Shown: one piece after another, positions 1-6,685 of the stretch
Layout: the number at the start of each line of letters is the position of its first letter
Numbering within the stretch: position 1 is the stretch's first letter
Assembly: GCA_964516555.1 (NCBI GenBank)
Contig: CAZFAI010000013.1
Coordinates: forward strand, 1 to 20,669
Direction: 5' to 3'
Length of the DNA: 20,669 bases
From: CAZFAI01 sp964516555
GTDB taxonomy: Bacteria; Patescibacteriota; Microgenomatia; UBA12405
Program-made: the position numbers and the translations under genes
The notes under the pieces: model-generated
Seen by the model: the letters and a program-made list of their open reading frames with translations, nothing else
Databases searched by the model: none
What the model was told of the DNA's origin: nothing

Positions 1-147
1 AAATAGGGAACTTATCAAAATAAACATCCCGTAAACGTTTGCTCCCAAATATCTGGTCAATATTCCTGTTGTTATCAGGCTTATTCCAACCGCCACTGCC
101 TTTCCCGCCACCTGAACTAGAGTATTAACAATCGGTCTTTTAAACAT
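1..147 (-). CDS. Polysaccharide flippase (Wzx/MATE-like), N-terminal fragment
   Basis: This is the first 49 codons of a gene that runs off the left edge, read from an ATG at 145-147. The product starts with a short basic segment (MFKRPIVNTLVQV), then a hydrophobic helix, then TRYLGANVYGMF. The pattern 'RYLGxxxYGxF' after the first helix is typical of polysaccharide-export flippases of the MOP superfamily, which move lipid-linked sugar units across the membrane. The gene starts 8 bases after the stop of the O-antigen-ligase-like gene, so the two are probably cotranscribed and act in the same surface-glycan pathway. A TAAAAT hexamer at 153-158 lies 5 bases before the ATG. Only the N-terminus is visible, so the family call rests on one motif and on context. 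Confidence 0.6.
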   Translation of the reverse strand, partial: MFKRPIVNTLVQVAGKAVAVGISLITTGILTRYLGANVYGMFILISSLF

Positions 148-155
148 TACTTATT

Positions 156-1325
156 TTAGATCAAACCCAAAACCAAACCTATTAACCAATAATTTTGTGG
201 TAAAGTCAGCCAATAATGATCCACCATACCCGAAAATATTATTATCAAAATCACCCCAATTCTAATCTTTTTTATCCCATATTTACTCAAACCCCAAATT
301 GTCAAAATAATCCCCAATATTCCCGTTTGGGCAATCCACAAAAGAAATACATTATGTACTGGTTGTAAAAATATTTTATCCTGATATTGTGGCAATTCCA
401 CCAAAAAATTACCCATTCCCACTCCCAATATTGGATTATCCCTCACCATAGCTAATGCCGACTTATTTAAATCAATCCTTTTGCTCAAGCTTTCCCTGTC
501 CCATCCTCCCAGCCATCTTTCCGTCAAATAATGCTGATTTATGTAGTAGCCCGACAATAATGCCAAAACTAGACAACCGAATACTACAACCATCCCCATC
601 CTATCTTTTTGTTTTCTAACAAAAACAACCACCATCCAGACAAGAAACAAAAACCAAATTAATCTACTGGCAGTAATCAAAATCCCCATCACTCCCAACC
701 ACCAAATTGCCCACCACCAAATATTCCTTATCCTGGATCTCATTTCATACCACAATGCCATAATCACCAGCAAAAACCCCGCTAAACTGTTTGGGTGGGA
801 AAACGTTCCGTATGCCCTTACCAATCCGCCGCCGTCAACCGACACCAAGGCTGTTCCTATGGTGCTATAGCTAAACCTTCTCTCTCCTAACCAATAAAAT
901 ATTCCTTGAATACTTCCTCCCTTAATTACCTGTGCCAATCCCAATAAGCTTTGTAAACTTATCCAACAGGGGATAAGGTAACTCAAAAATCCTTTGGTAA
1001 TTTTTTTGTTTTTCTTAATATAACCAACCAACCACGCCACTTGCCATATCCTTATCATCCCGTAAACCACCAACCACTTACTGCTTGCCGTCAATATACC
1101 CGCCGCCATTAACACTATCCACCACCACCATCTCCGGATATCAACTTTTCTACCAACAACTACTCTTACTAACACCAACCCTGCAAACAAAACATCTGTT
1201 AAGTACAAAATAGGGGATAAGTAATCTATCCTCAAACCCATCACATAACTCCACTCCGGCCAAAAATGCTTACCTAATTGTATTGGGATTAAGCCTAAAA
1301 ATATGAAAAATAAAAGTTTTTCCAC
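156..1325 (-). CDS. O-antigen ligase / polymerase (Wzy_C family) membrane protein
   Basis: A 389-residue protein made almost entirely of hydrophobic helices (about 10-12). The Wzy_C/O-antigen ligase signatures are visible: 'GTFSHPNSLAGF' in the first half, and in the large periplasmic loop 'NPILGVGMGNF' followed by 'HNVFLLWIAQTGILG'. This family polymerises or transfers lipid-linked glycan, or glycosylates proteins, on the outer face of the cytoplasmic membrane. The start is a GTG at 1323-1325, 13 bases after the jag stop. An AAGG about 6-9 bases upstream gives it one of the few Shine-Dalgarno-like sites in the window. The flippase follows directly downstream, supporting a surface-polysaccharide role. 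Ligase and polymerase cannot be told apart from sequence alone. Its place at the end of the rpmH-yidC cluster is unusual. Confidence 0.8.
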   Translation of the reverse strand: MEKLLFFIFLGLIPIQLGKHFWPEWSYVMGLRIDYLSPILYLTDVLFAGLVLVRVVVGRKVDIRRWWWWIVLMAAGILTASSKWLVVYGMIRIWQVAWLVGYIKKNKKITKGFLSYLIPCWISLQSLLGLAQVIKGGSIQGIFYWLGERRFSYSTIGTALVSVDGGGLVRAYGTFSHPNSLAGFLLVIMALWYEMRSRIRNIWWWAIWWLGVMGILITASRLIWFLFLVWMVVVFVRKQKDRMGMVVVFGCLVLALLSGYYINQHYLTERWLGGWDRESLSKRIDLNKSALAMVRDNPILGVGMGNFLVELPQYQDKIFLQPVHNVFLLWIAQTGILGIILTIWGLSKYGIKKIRIGVILIIIFSGMVDHYWLTLPQNYWLIGLVLGLI

Positions 1326-1338
1326 CAGCCTTATCTTA

Positions 1339-1827
1339 TCATTCCTGTATCACCGGCTTTATTACTATGTGTCTCTCTTCTCCCTCTCCTTCAGACTCGC
1401 TTGCCACACCCTCAATTCCCGCAACCACCATATGACAAATCCTTCTCTCATACGAACTCATGTTTGCCAAAGATACGGCCTCTCCTGTTTTTAATACTTT
1501 TTCAGCCAAACTTCTGGCCATATTTTCTAATCTTTCTTTTTGCTCTTCCCGGTAATTGTTGACATCCAGCAAAACTCTTATCCACTTTTCCAGTCTGTTT
1601 TTTACCATCAAAGATAATATTAATTGCACCGCAGCTAAATTTCTGCCTCTATATCCAATAATTCCTGCTGGATTAGCTACCTTTACGCCCACCAACACCT
1701 GTTCCTCTTCACCCTCTTCCACCACCACATCTTCCACAAACGCATTCTCTAGCTCAAAATTCATCTTTTCCAATAACTCACAAGTCATTTGTAGAATTAT
1801 TTCGTTTCTTTCTTTATTGCTTACCAT
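1339..1827 (-). CDS. jag: KH/R3H-domain RNA-binding protein Jag (KhpB/EloR-like)
   Basis: A 162-residue protein with a KH-like domain in its middle ('IIGYRGRNLAAVQLIL', with the GYRG loop) and a C-terminal R3H domain ('SSYERRICHMVV', the Arg-x3-His-type element). The family binds RNA and, in Gram-positive bacteria, affects cell elongation and division. It commonly sits downstream of yidC, as here. The N-terminal Jag_N domain of longer homologues is absent; only about 50 residues precede the KH domain. It ends in TGA. The start is the ATG at 1825-1827; TAGAAT lies 7 bases upstream, and no Shine-Dalgarno is present. It follows yidC by 24 bases, so it may be read both from the operon and from its own promoter. 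Confidence 0.88.
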   Translation of the reverse strand: MVSNKERNEIILQMTCELLEKMNFELENAFVEDVVVEEGEEEQVLVGVKVANPAGIIGYRGRNLAAVQLILSLMVKNRLEKWIRVLLDVNNYREEQKERLENMARSLAEKVLKTGEAVSLANMSSYERRICHMVVAGIEGVASESEGEGEERHIVIKPVIQE

Positions 1828-1834
1828 AGTCGCT

Positions 1835-1840
1835 ATTCTA
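1835..1840 (-). promoter_or_regulatory. -10 element for jag (leaderless type)
   Basis: TAGAAT on the minus strand, 7 bases upstream of the jag ATG. With a normal 6-7 base -10 to start-site distance, the transcript would begin at or next to the ATG. A weak TTAAAG lies 16 bases further up. The surrounding bases closely resemble those before rpmH. Confidence 0.45.
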
Positions 1841-1851
1841 ACATGTTTTTT

Positions 1852-2628
1852 TTATGCTTTAACTAATTTATCGGCTGCCAATTGTTGCACCAACATTACC
1901 AATGAGTTTACAAACCAATAAATCAGAATACCTATAGAAAAATTCCATCCGATAATTACAGTCATAATCGGCATAAAATAAGTAGTTTGCGTCCTCATTG
2001 CCGCCATCATATCATCTTCCTTATCTTTCGTTTTATCGGCTATTTGTTCGCTTGTTTTTGGGTTAGGTGTCATCAGTTTAGACACCAAAAACTGCAATAG
2101 TCCTGAACCCAACAATAACACCAAAGGTAAAATCACTTGCCAACCAATATCACCACTTATTATCCTTGAGGGTGTCTGGGTAATATCAGCTCCAAAAAAC
2201 GTCTTATTAAATTCAAAACTTTCTTCAATCTTAAAATTTCCAATCAGATGTTGATTAACATCCCCCGGACCCAATCTCCCTTCAGCTAAACCGGTCACTA
2301 CATTAAAGGCCGAAAAGAACAATAGTAAAACTGCAATCTGTAACAGTTGAGGTAAACAACCGGATAGGGGATTTACACCCTCCTGCTTATATAAATCCAT
2401 CTGAGCCTGTGCTAATTTTTGCTTGTCCCCTTTATGTTTTTCCTGAATTTTTTTTAATTTTGGCTGCAAATCACGCATTTTTTTGGCTGATTTTAAACTC
2501 GGCAACACCAAGGGTAAAAGCATCAATCTAATCAAAATCGTTACCACCACCACCGCCCAACCTAAATTTCCCACCAGGTAATAAACACCAAAAAGCGCAT
2601 TAACAAACGGCGAAATAAAAATATTCAT
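1852..2628 (-). CDS. yidC: Membrane protein insertase YidC/Oxa1
   Basis: A 258-residue YidC/Oxa1/Alb3 insertase that places membrane proteins into the cytoplasmic membrane, alone or with the Sec translocon. The first core helix carries the conserved groove arginine ('TILIRLMLLPL', Arg34). A charged cytoplasmic hairpin follows ('KKMRDLQPKLKKIQEKHKGD'), then 'NPLSGCLPQLLQIAVLLLFF', and C-terminal helices ending '...IGILIYWFVNSLVMLVQQ'. It lacks the large periplasmic domain of proteobacterial YidC, so it is the short type. A hydrophilic insert (about residues 110-160) separates two core helices. It starts 6 bases after yidD without a clear Shine-Dalgarno, which suggests translational coupling. 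Confidence 0.95.
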   Translation of the reverse strand: MNIFISPFVNALFGVYYLVGNLGWAVVVVTILIRLMLLPLVLPSLKSAKKMRDLQPKLKKIQEKHKGDKQKLAQAQMDLYKQEGVNPLSGCLPQLLQIAVLLLFFSAFNVVTGLAEGRLGPGDVNQHLIGNFKIEESFEFNKTFFGADITQTPSRIISGDIGWQVILPLVLLLGSGLLQFLVSKLMTPNPKTSEQIADKTKDKEDDMMAAMRTQTTYFMPIMTVIIGWNFSIGILIYWFVNSLVMLVQQLAADKLVKA

Positions 2629-2634
2629 AATTTC

Positions 2635-2841
2635 TTATTCTAGCAGATCAACTCCGCCCTTATTAAAAGGGTTACACCTCAGTATTCTCCTGAAAGCCAA
2701 AAATAAACCTTTAATGACCCCATATTTTTCAACAGCCCTATAGGCATATTCGCTACAACTTGGACTAAAGCGGCAATTCCAACCCAAACTTACATTTTTT
2801 TTATAAAATACCAGTAGTTTCAGTATTACTCTTTTAATCAT
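2635..2841 (-). CDS. yidD: Membrane protein insertion efficiency factor YidD
   Basis: A 68-residue protein of the YidD/DUF37 family, which sits at the membrane and assists YidC-dependent insertion. The family core is intact: 'CRFSPSCSEYAYRAVEKYG' with Cys23 and Cys29, 'RRILRCNPF' with Cys56, and a terminal 'GGVDLL'. Length is near the usual 70-85 residues. Its ATG overlaps the last codons of rnpA by 8 bases (out of frame), and yidC follows 6 bases downstream, so translation of the three genes is probably coupled. A GGGGAAAG just before the start could act as a weak ribosome-binding site. Confidence 0.93.
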   Translation of the reverse strand: MIKRVILKLLVFYKKNVSLGWNCRFSPSCSEYAYRAVEKYGVIKGLFLAFRRILRCNPFNKGGVDLLE

Positions 2842-3160
2842 CTTTCCCCAATAACCTTTCCACCTCTTTTTTCAATTCTTCAGCAGAAACCTCTAATGCC
2901 TTTCTTTTAACCAAAAACACAACATTCCCACTAACCAACCCTTCTTTTATTTTCTCTCTGACAGTCTCTGCCAAAATTCTCTTGATTTTATTTCTTTCAA
3001 CCGCCTTTTTTGAAATCTTGCGCGAAATTATAAATCCGAACTTATTCTCACTGCTATCAATAATTTTTAAACCAAAAAAAGGGGACTGCATCAGTCTCCC
3101 TTTTTCCATTACTTCCTCAAATTCTCTTTTTCTGTCAAATCTGTTTCTTTTTTTCAGCAC
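2834..3160 (-). CDS. rnpA: Ribonuclease P protein component
   Basis: A 108-residue basic protein subunit of RNase P, which helps the catalytic RNA cut the 5' leader of tRNA precursors. The family signature 'RNKIKR' (residues 56-61) is present, preceded by 'FGFIISRKISKKAVE' and by an N-terminal 'RFDRKREFEEVMEKG' that matches the conserved start of the fold. The start codon is GTG at 3158-3160, 3 bases after the rpmH stop; no earlier in-frame start fits. There is no good Shine-Dalgarno sequence, so coupling to rpmH is likely. The rpmH-rnpA-yidD-yidC-jag order is the classical arrangement. Confidence 0.95.
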   Translation of the reverse strand: MLKKRNRFDRKREFEEVMEKGRLMQSPFFGLKIIDSSENKFGFIISRKISKKAVERNKIKRILAETVREKIKEGLVSGNVVFLVKRKALEVSAEELKKEVERLLGKDD

Positions 3161-3163
3161 TAA

Positions 3164-3310
3164 TTATTTACTTTTTACTGTTAATTTTTTTCGGCCTTTT
3201 AATCTTCTTAATTTCAACACTCTCCTTCCGGTTTGAGTTGCCATTCTTTTTAGAAAACCATGAACCCGAATTCTTTTTTTCTTTTTGGGTTGATATGTTC
3301 TTTTTACCAT
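3164..3310 (-). CDS. rpmH: 50S ribosomal protein L34
   Basis: A 48-codon gene. The product begins MVKRTYQPKKKKRIRVHGF, followed by 'RMATQTGRRVLKLRRLKGRKKLTV', the standard L34 pattern of almost only basic residues ('KRTxQP...GFxxRMxTxxGRxVLxxRRxKGRxxL'). It binds 23S rRNA in the large ribosomal subunit. It is the first gene of the leftward operon, with the ATG at 3308-3310 and rnpA starting 3 bases after its stop. The upstream region has a TAAAAT hexamer 7 bases before the ATG and a second, stronger promoter further up. Length is close to the usual 44-50 residues. Confidence 0.95.
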   Translation of the reverse strand: MVKRTYQPKKKKRIRVHGFLKRMATQTGRRVLKLRRLKGRKKLTVKSK

Positions 3311-3317
3311 AGCGATT

Positions 3318-3369
3318 ATTTTAACATACCTAACCTTGGATTATATTCGCAAAAACAAACCCCCATCAA
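3318..3369 (-). promoter_or_regulatory. Promoter region of rpmH operon
   Basis: Two overlapping candidates read leftwards. The stronger is TTGATG (3364-3369), 18-base spacer, TATAAT (3340-3345), which would give a leader of about 20-25 bases. The second is TAAAAT (3318-3323), 7 bases before the ATG, which would give a leaderless rpmH message like those proposed for other genes here. Confidence 0.5.
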
Positions 3370-3390
3370 CTCTTTTGACATCTTTATTTT

Positions 3391-3422
3391 TGTGGAAAAC
3401 TCATATATTATTATGTGGATAA
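3391..3422 (-). promoter_or_regulatory. Two DnaA boxes upstream of dnaA
   Basis: TGTGGATAA at 3414-3422 is the exact reverse complement of the consensus DnaA box TTATCCACA. TGTGGAAAA at 3391-3399 is its reverse complement with one mismatch (TTTTCCACA). Both lie between the divergent rpmH and dnaA genes, a usual place for DnaA autoregulation and for part of a bipartite origin. The only dnaA -10 candidate I see is TACAAC at 3465-3470, 6 bases before the ATG, and it is weak. Confidence 0.7.
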
Positions 3423-3476
3423 ATAATAACCCCCTGCCTTTATCATTATTAATCTTGCCGACAATACAACAAATTT

Positions 3477-4820
3477 ATGGATATCGACCGTCTTTGGAAA
3501 AATACTCAAGAGGAACTAAAAATCGTCCTGGCCCCTGCTGTTTTCCAAACTTTTGTAGCCAACACTCAGCTTATTGCCTACAAAGACAACTCAGCCACCA
3601 TTTCCTGTTCTAACTCCTATCTAGTTGATATCAACAAAAAACGCTATTACGACCTCTTTAAAGGCGCTCTCGATAATCAAACTAAATCCAGTAACAACAT
3701 TTCCTTTATTGTCCAGGATCCGATAAAAACTGAGAATTCTCAACCCTCATCTCCGCTTTTTTCCTACAATCCTCCCCAAAACACCCATCTTCCTTCAGCT
3801 AATCTTCATCCAAAATACACTTTTGACAATCTCATAGTCGGCAACAGCAACAATTTTGCTTTCGCTGCTGCTCAGGGTATCGTCCAAAAACCGGGAGCTA
3901 CTTACAATCCCTTTTTTATTTGGGGTGGAGTCGGGGTAGGCAAGACTCATTTAATGCAAGCCATTGGTCATGAATTGCTAAAAAACAATCCCTCTTGTAA
4001 AGTTAAATACTTTCCTGCAGAAACATTTGGCAATGAGCTTATCTCCGCTCTCCGTTCCAAAAACATAAATCAATTTAAAGACAAATACCGCAATCTCGAC
4101 TGTATTTTAGTTGACGATATCCAATTTATCGCCGGCAAAGAGTATATTCAGGAAGAGTTTTTTCATACCTTTAATGCTCTTCACATGGCTGGAAAGCAAG
4201 TCATTTTAACCTCTGATCGCAAACCTGGTGACATCAAAGACTTGGAAGATCGTCTTGTTTCTCGATTCATGGGTGGTTTAACCGTTGATATTCAACTGCC
4301 CGACTTTGAGATGAGAACTGCAATAATCAACCAAAAATCTCAAGACAAAGGAATCAATATTACTCCACAAGCAGCTTCCTTTTTGGCCGAAAACCTGGAA
4401 TCTAACACTCGAGACATCGAAGGAAAACTCCAGGAAATTGCTGTTCAGGCTATGGCCCAAAGAGTAGGGGAGATTAACCTTCAGTTTATCCAGAATTTCT
4501 TAAACCCTTCTTCAGGTTTTAACTCCAATTCTCCTCTCAACACCAATCCTCGCCATGTTATTTCTATCTGTGCCAAACACTTTAATATTAAAACCGGAGA
4601 ATTGTGTGGCAAAAGCCGAAAAAAGGAATTAGTTCTCGCCCGTCACATAACAGCCTATCTCCTTTTAAATGAAATTAAATTACCCCTGGATGAAGTCGGC
4701 CGTCTGCTTGGTGGCCGGGATCATACCAGCATCATGCATGCCCGCGACAAAATCCACAACTCCTTTTCCACAAACTCACAAATTCGTTCACTTATCAACC
4801 AAATTAAATCCAAAATTTAA
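3477..4820 (+). CDS. dnaA: Chromosomal replication initiator DnaA
   Basis: A 447-residue initiator that binds DnaA boxes, forms an ATP-dependent filament and opens the origin. Domain I is at the N-terminus ('LWKNTQEELKIVLAPAVFQTFV'), followed by a short linker (about residues 80-110). The AAA+ domain begins with 'YTFDNLIVGNSNNFAFAAA'. It has Walker A GGVGVGKT (residues 150-157), Walker B 'ILVDDIQF' (Asp213-Asp214) and 'DRLVSRFMGGL' near the sensor region. The C-terminal helix-turn-helix carries the DNA-binding signature 'GGRDHTSIMHARDKI' (from residue 412). Length is normal for the family. There is no Shine-Dalgarno before the ATG. It is divergent from rpmH and followed by dnaN after a 303-base gap that holds the origin motifs. 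Confidence 0.98.
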   Translation: MDIDRLWKNTQEELKIVLAPAVFQTFVANTQLIAYKDNSATISCSNSYLVDINKKRYYDLFKGALDNQTKSSNNISFIVQDPIKTENSQPSSPLFSYNPPQNTHLPSANLHPKYTFDNLIVGNSNNFAFAAAQGIVQKPGATYNPFFIWGGVGVGKTHLMQAIGHELLKNNPSCKVKYFPAETFGNELISALRSKNINQFKDKYRNLDCILVDDIQFIAGKEYIQEEFFHTFNALHMAGKQVILTSDRKPGDIKDLEDRLVSRFMGGLTVDIQLPDFEMRTAIINQKSQDKGINITPQAASFLAENLESNTRDIEGKLQEIAVQAMAQRVGEINLQFIQNFLNPSSGFNSNSPLNTNPRHVISICAKHFNIKTGELCGKSRKKELVLARHITAYLLLNEIKLPLDEVGRLLGGRDHTSIMHARDKIHNSFSTNSQIRSLINQIKSKI

Positions 4821-4833
4821 CCGGATTTTTTTT
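4806..4833 (+). terminator. Possible weak intrinsic terminator after dnaA
   Basis: AAATCC (4806-4811) can pair with GGATTT (4823-4828) across an 11-base loop, and the right arm runs into a T tract (to 4833). The stem is short, has two G-C pairs and overlaps the end of dnaA, so this is only a candidate. Confidence 0.25.
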
Positions 4834-4873
4834 ATCCACATTTTCTATTCATTTATCCACCAACTTATCCACC
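4832..4873 (+). promoter_or_regulatory. Cluster of three DnaA boxes
   Basis: TTATCCACA at 4832-4840 matches the consensus exactly. TTATCCACC at 4853-4861 and at 4865-4873 differ only in the last base. All three point the same way, with start-to-start spacings of 21 and 12 bases (about two turns and one turn of helix), which suits cooperative DnaA binding on one face. Confidence 0.85.
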
Positions 4874-5035
4874 CTCAACACATTCCTTTCCCCCCGAAGT
4901 TTACCCAAATAACAAGCAAGCTTATAAGACATCTTTCTCTTTTTTTACGGAAAACCAACTATAAACCATTACAATTCACACCAATCAATCATTAATTATT
5001 CTCAAATAATACGTCTAATTACTCAACTTCTTCAC

Positions 5036-5072
5036 TTTTCAACACCACCTACTAATACTACTACTAATTATT
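5036..5072 (+). promoter_or_regulatory. DnaA-trio / basal origin unwinding element
   Basis: After the degenerate box TTTTCAACA and CCAC, the triplets read CTA CTA ATA CTA CTA CTA ATT ATT from 5049. On the opposite strand read 3'-5' this is GAT GAT TAT GAT GAT GAT, fitting the published DnaA-trio pattern (3'-G/A-A-T/A-5') in five of the first six triplets. In B. subtilis such trios guide the DnaA filament onto single-stranded DNA next to a GC-rich patch, the same order as here. Confidence 0.7.
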
Positions 5073-5088
5073 TATTTAATATTTTACA

Positions 5089-5117
5089 TTTACTAGCTAC
5101 CTAATTTTTGTTAATAT
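5089..5117 (+). promoter_or_regulatory. Promoter of dnaN (leaderless type)
   Basis: TTTACT (5089-5094, 4 of 6 to TTGACA), 17-base spacer, TAATAT (5112-5117), then 6 bases to the dnaN ATG at 5124. No Shine-Dalgarno lies between. The promoter partly overlaps the AT-rich end of the origin. Confidence 0.5.
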
Positions 5118-5123
5118 AAACCA

Positions 5124-6242
5124 ATGAAGCTCTCCCTTTTACAGGAAAATTTTTCCACTGCCCTAAGTAATGTTTCCCGCTTTGTTTCAAGTAGATCTCA
5201 GCTTCCGATATTAAACAATATTCTTCTCTCTACCGACAATGGTCAATTAAAATTATCGGCTACTAATCTAGAAATCGGCATCAGTTGTTGGATTGGAGCC
5301 AAAATCGACACCGAAGGTGCCCTAACCATCCCTGCCCGGGAAATTACGGAATTTGTCTCTTATTTACCCTCAGGCAAACTTGACCTGGAGGCAACATCCG
5401 AAAACCTACTTACTGTTACCTCGTCCAAAGCCCAATCTACCTTTTCAGTAATACCTCCGACGGATTTCCCCCAAATTCCATCACTAGACACTTCCCAATC
5501 AATCGATCTGGATATGGATTTGCTTCGTGAATCTGTTAACCAAATTGTCTTTTCTGCTGCCACGGACGATACCCGTCCTGTTCTGACCGCCGTCCTCTGC
5601 AGTTTTACCGCCAATCATTTAACCCTGGCTGCTACTGACGGTGTACGTTTGTCACTCAAAAATATTAAACTGGTCAACCCTATTTCTCTACCCACGGAAA
5701 AATTGACTCTTTTAATCCCTGCAAAAAGCCTCTCTGAAATCATCAAACTGTCTAGAAATGACAAAAAGCTTACTTTAGGTCTATCATTAGACGAACATCA
5801 ATTAGTCTTCGTTTTAGACGGTTTAGAGTTGGCTTCACGCTTAATCGAAGGCAATTATCCTGATTATCAACGGATTATTCCAGCTTCCTTCTCTACCCGT
5901 CTGACTGTAAACCGTGAAGAATTATCTCAGGCGGTCAAAATAGCCTCAGTTTTTGCCCGTGAATCAGCCAATGTTGTCCGGTTTAATATTGGTAGCAATG
6001 AAATCGAAATTTCAGCTAATGCTCCTCAAATAGGCCAAAATAAAGCTTCTGTCGAAGCTAAAGTAGAAGGGGATACCCTTGACATTGCTTTCAACTACAA
6101 ATTTGTTTCTGATTTCCTTTCCGTCTGCAAAGGTGATGAATTAACTATCGAACTAAACGAATCTCTCTCTCCGGCTCTTTTCCGGGATCAATCCGATCCG
6201 CAATATACCCACATTATCATGCCTGTCCGCCTTCAGGATTAG
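5124..6242 (+). CDS. dnaN: DNA polymerase III beta subunit (sliding clamp)
   Basis: A 372-residue clamp, the usual length for the three-domain beta protein that encircles DNA and tethers the replicative polymerase and repair enzymes. It starts 'MKLSLLQENFSTALSNVSRFV' with 'LPILNNILL' in domain I, has 'LTLAATDGVRLS' in domain II and 'LIEGNYPDYQRIIP' before domain III, and ends 'YTHIIMPVRLQD', matching the conserved 'P...YVVMPMRL' tail that lines the protein-binding pocket. The ATG at 5124 is fixed by the conserved N-terminus. Its stop overlaps by 2 bases the stop of the convergent small membrane-protein gene. A stand-alone exonuclease with a clamp-binding-like tail is encoded about 8 kb downstream. 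Confidence 0.98.
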   Translation: MKLSLLQENFSTALSNVSRFVSSRSQLPILNNILLSTDNGQLKLSATNLEIGISCWIGAKIDTEGALTIPAREITEFVSYLPSGKLDLEATSENLLTVTSSKAQSTFSVIPPTDFPQIPSLDTSQSIDLDMDLLRESVNQIVFSAATDDTRPVLTAVLCSFTANHLTLAATDGVRLSLKNIKLVNPISLPTEKLTLLIPAKSLSEIIKLSRNDKKLTLGLSLDEHQLVFVLDGLELASRLIEGNYPDYQRIIPASFSTRLTVNREELSQAVKIASVFARESANVVRFNIGSNEIEISANAPQIGQNKASVEAKVEGDTLDIAFNYKFVSDFLSVCKGDELTIELNESLSPALFRDQSDPQYTHIIMPVRLQD

Positions 6243-6643
6243 TTTTCCCAAACTAGTTGGTGACTGTCAGCGTTAAATCCTTCTTCTTCCAACCAGCCAA
6301 CAACTTCCTTTTCTGCAATTGATTTATCAAGACCCTTAGTTTTTACTGCCAAAGTTAATGGTTTTACATATCTGTCCACAATAAACCCTTTTCCATAATA
6401 AGGCAGAGACTGCCACAGCGGATAATCAGGGTCAACTTCCTTTTCTACGATGTCTAAATCACCAGTCTCTTCCTCAATCAGATTAACTTCTTCTTGAATG
6501 GTTTCTGTTGGTGAAGGCAATGAACTTTCTTTTATAGGTACTTCTTCGTTTGGCTGATAAGTTAGTTTTATAACTATCAATCCCGTAGCAACAAAACTCA
6601 GAAATATTACCAATAAATATTTATCCCAAAAACTCCTATTCAT
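6239..6643 (-). CDS. Small membrane-anchored protein, paralogue B of a tandem pair
   Basis: A 134-residue protein of a family I do not recognise. It has one N-terminal hydrophobic helix (about residues 8-27, 'YLLVIFLSFVATGLIVI'), an acidic Ser/Pro/Glu-rich spacer (about 30-75), and a compact C-terminal domain of about 60 residues. That domain shares about 27 identical positions with the next gene upstream: DYPLWxxLP, a GxG, PLTxxV, GLDK, EKEVxxW and HQxxW near the C-terminus. No Cys lies after the helix, so a lipoprotein is unlikely; a tail outside the membrane is inferred. It is last in the PrgI/VirB4 operon and also has its own promoter-like sequence. Its stop overlaps that of dnaN. Confidence 0.8.
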   Translation of the reverse strand: MNRSFWDKYLLVIFLSFVATGLIVIKLTYQPNEEVPIKESSLPSPTETIQEEVNLIEEETGDLDIVEKEVDPDYPLWQSLPYYGKGFIVDRYVKPLTLAVKTKGLDKSIAEKEVVGWLEEEGFNADSHQLVWEN

Positions 6644-6649
6644 TAACTA

Positions 6650-6677
6650 ATTTTATTCATTTAATTTGAAATATCAA
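6650..6677 (-). promoter_or_regulatory. Promoter before paralogue B (leaderless type)
   Basis: Read leftwards: TTGATA (6672-6677, 5 of 6 to the -35 consensus), 16-base spacer, TAAAAT (6650-6655), then 6 bases to the ATG at 6641-6643. It is one of the clearest promoter sequences in the window and would allow the last gene of the operon to be expressed separately. Confidence 0.55.
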
Positions 6678-6685
6678 ATCAATAC

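Larger units (their letters stand above)
4821..5123. other. oriC: Replication origin region (oriC) between dnaA and dnaN
   Basis: A 303-base gap without a credible gene. It holds three DnaA boxes at its left end, a G-poor middle, and near dnaN an arrangement like the basal unwinding element of Bacillus subtilis: degenerate DnaA box TTTTCAACA (5036-5044), C-rich CCAC (5045-5048), a CTA-triplet run (5049-5066) and an AT-rich stretch (5067-5090). An open frame entering from 4669 and covering most of the gap is a shadow of the end of dnaA and has no family features. Origin identity follows from motif content and from the dnaA-dnaN location; GC skew does not support it (see findings). Confidence 0.75.

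Noticed and set aside
1556..1921. 121-codon plus-strand open frame over jag and the end of yidC
   Set aside because: It is antisense to two conserved genes and contains Ser/Thr runs that mirror the Glu/Val runs of jag.
4669..4995. 108-codon open frame across the end of dnaA and the origin gap
   Set aside because: It overlaps the highly conserved dnaA C-terminus in another frame, shows low-complexity His/Phe/Pro-rich translation, and covers the DnaA boxes. It is a by-product of the G-poor strand.
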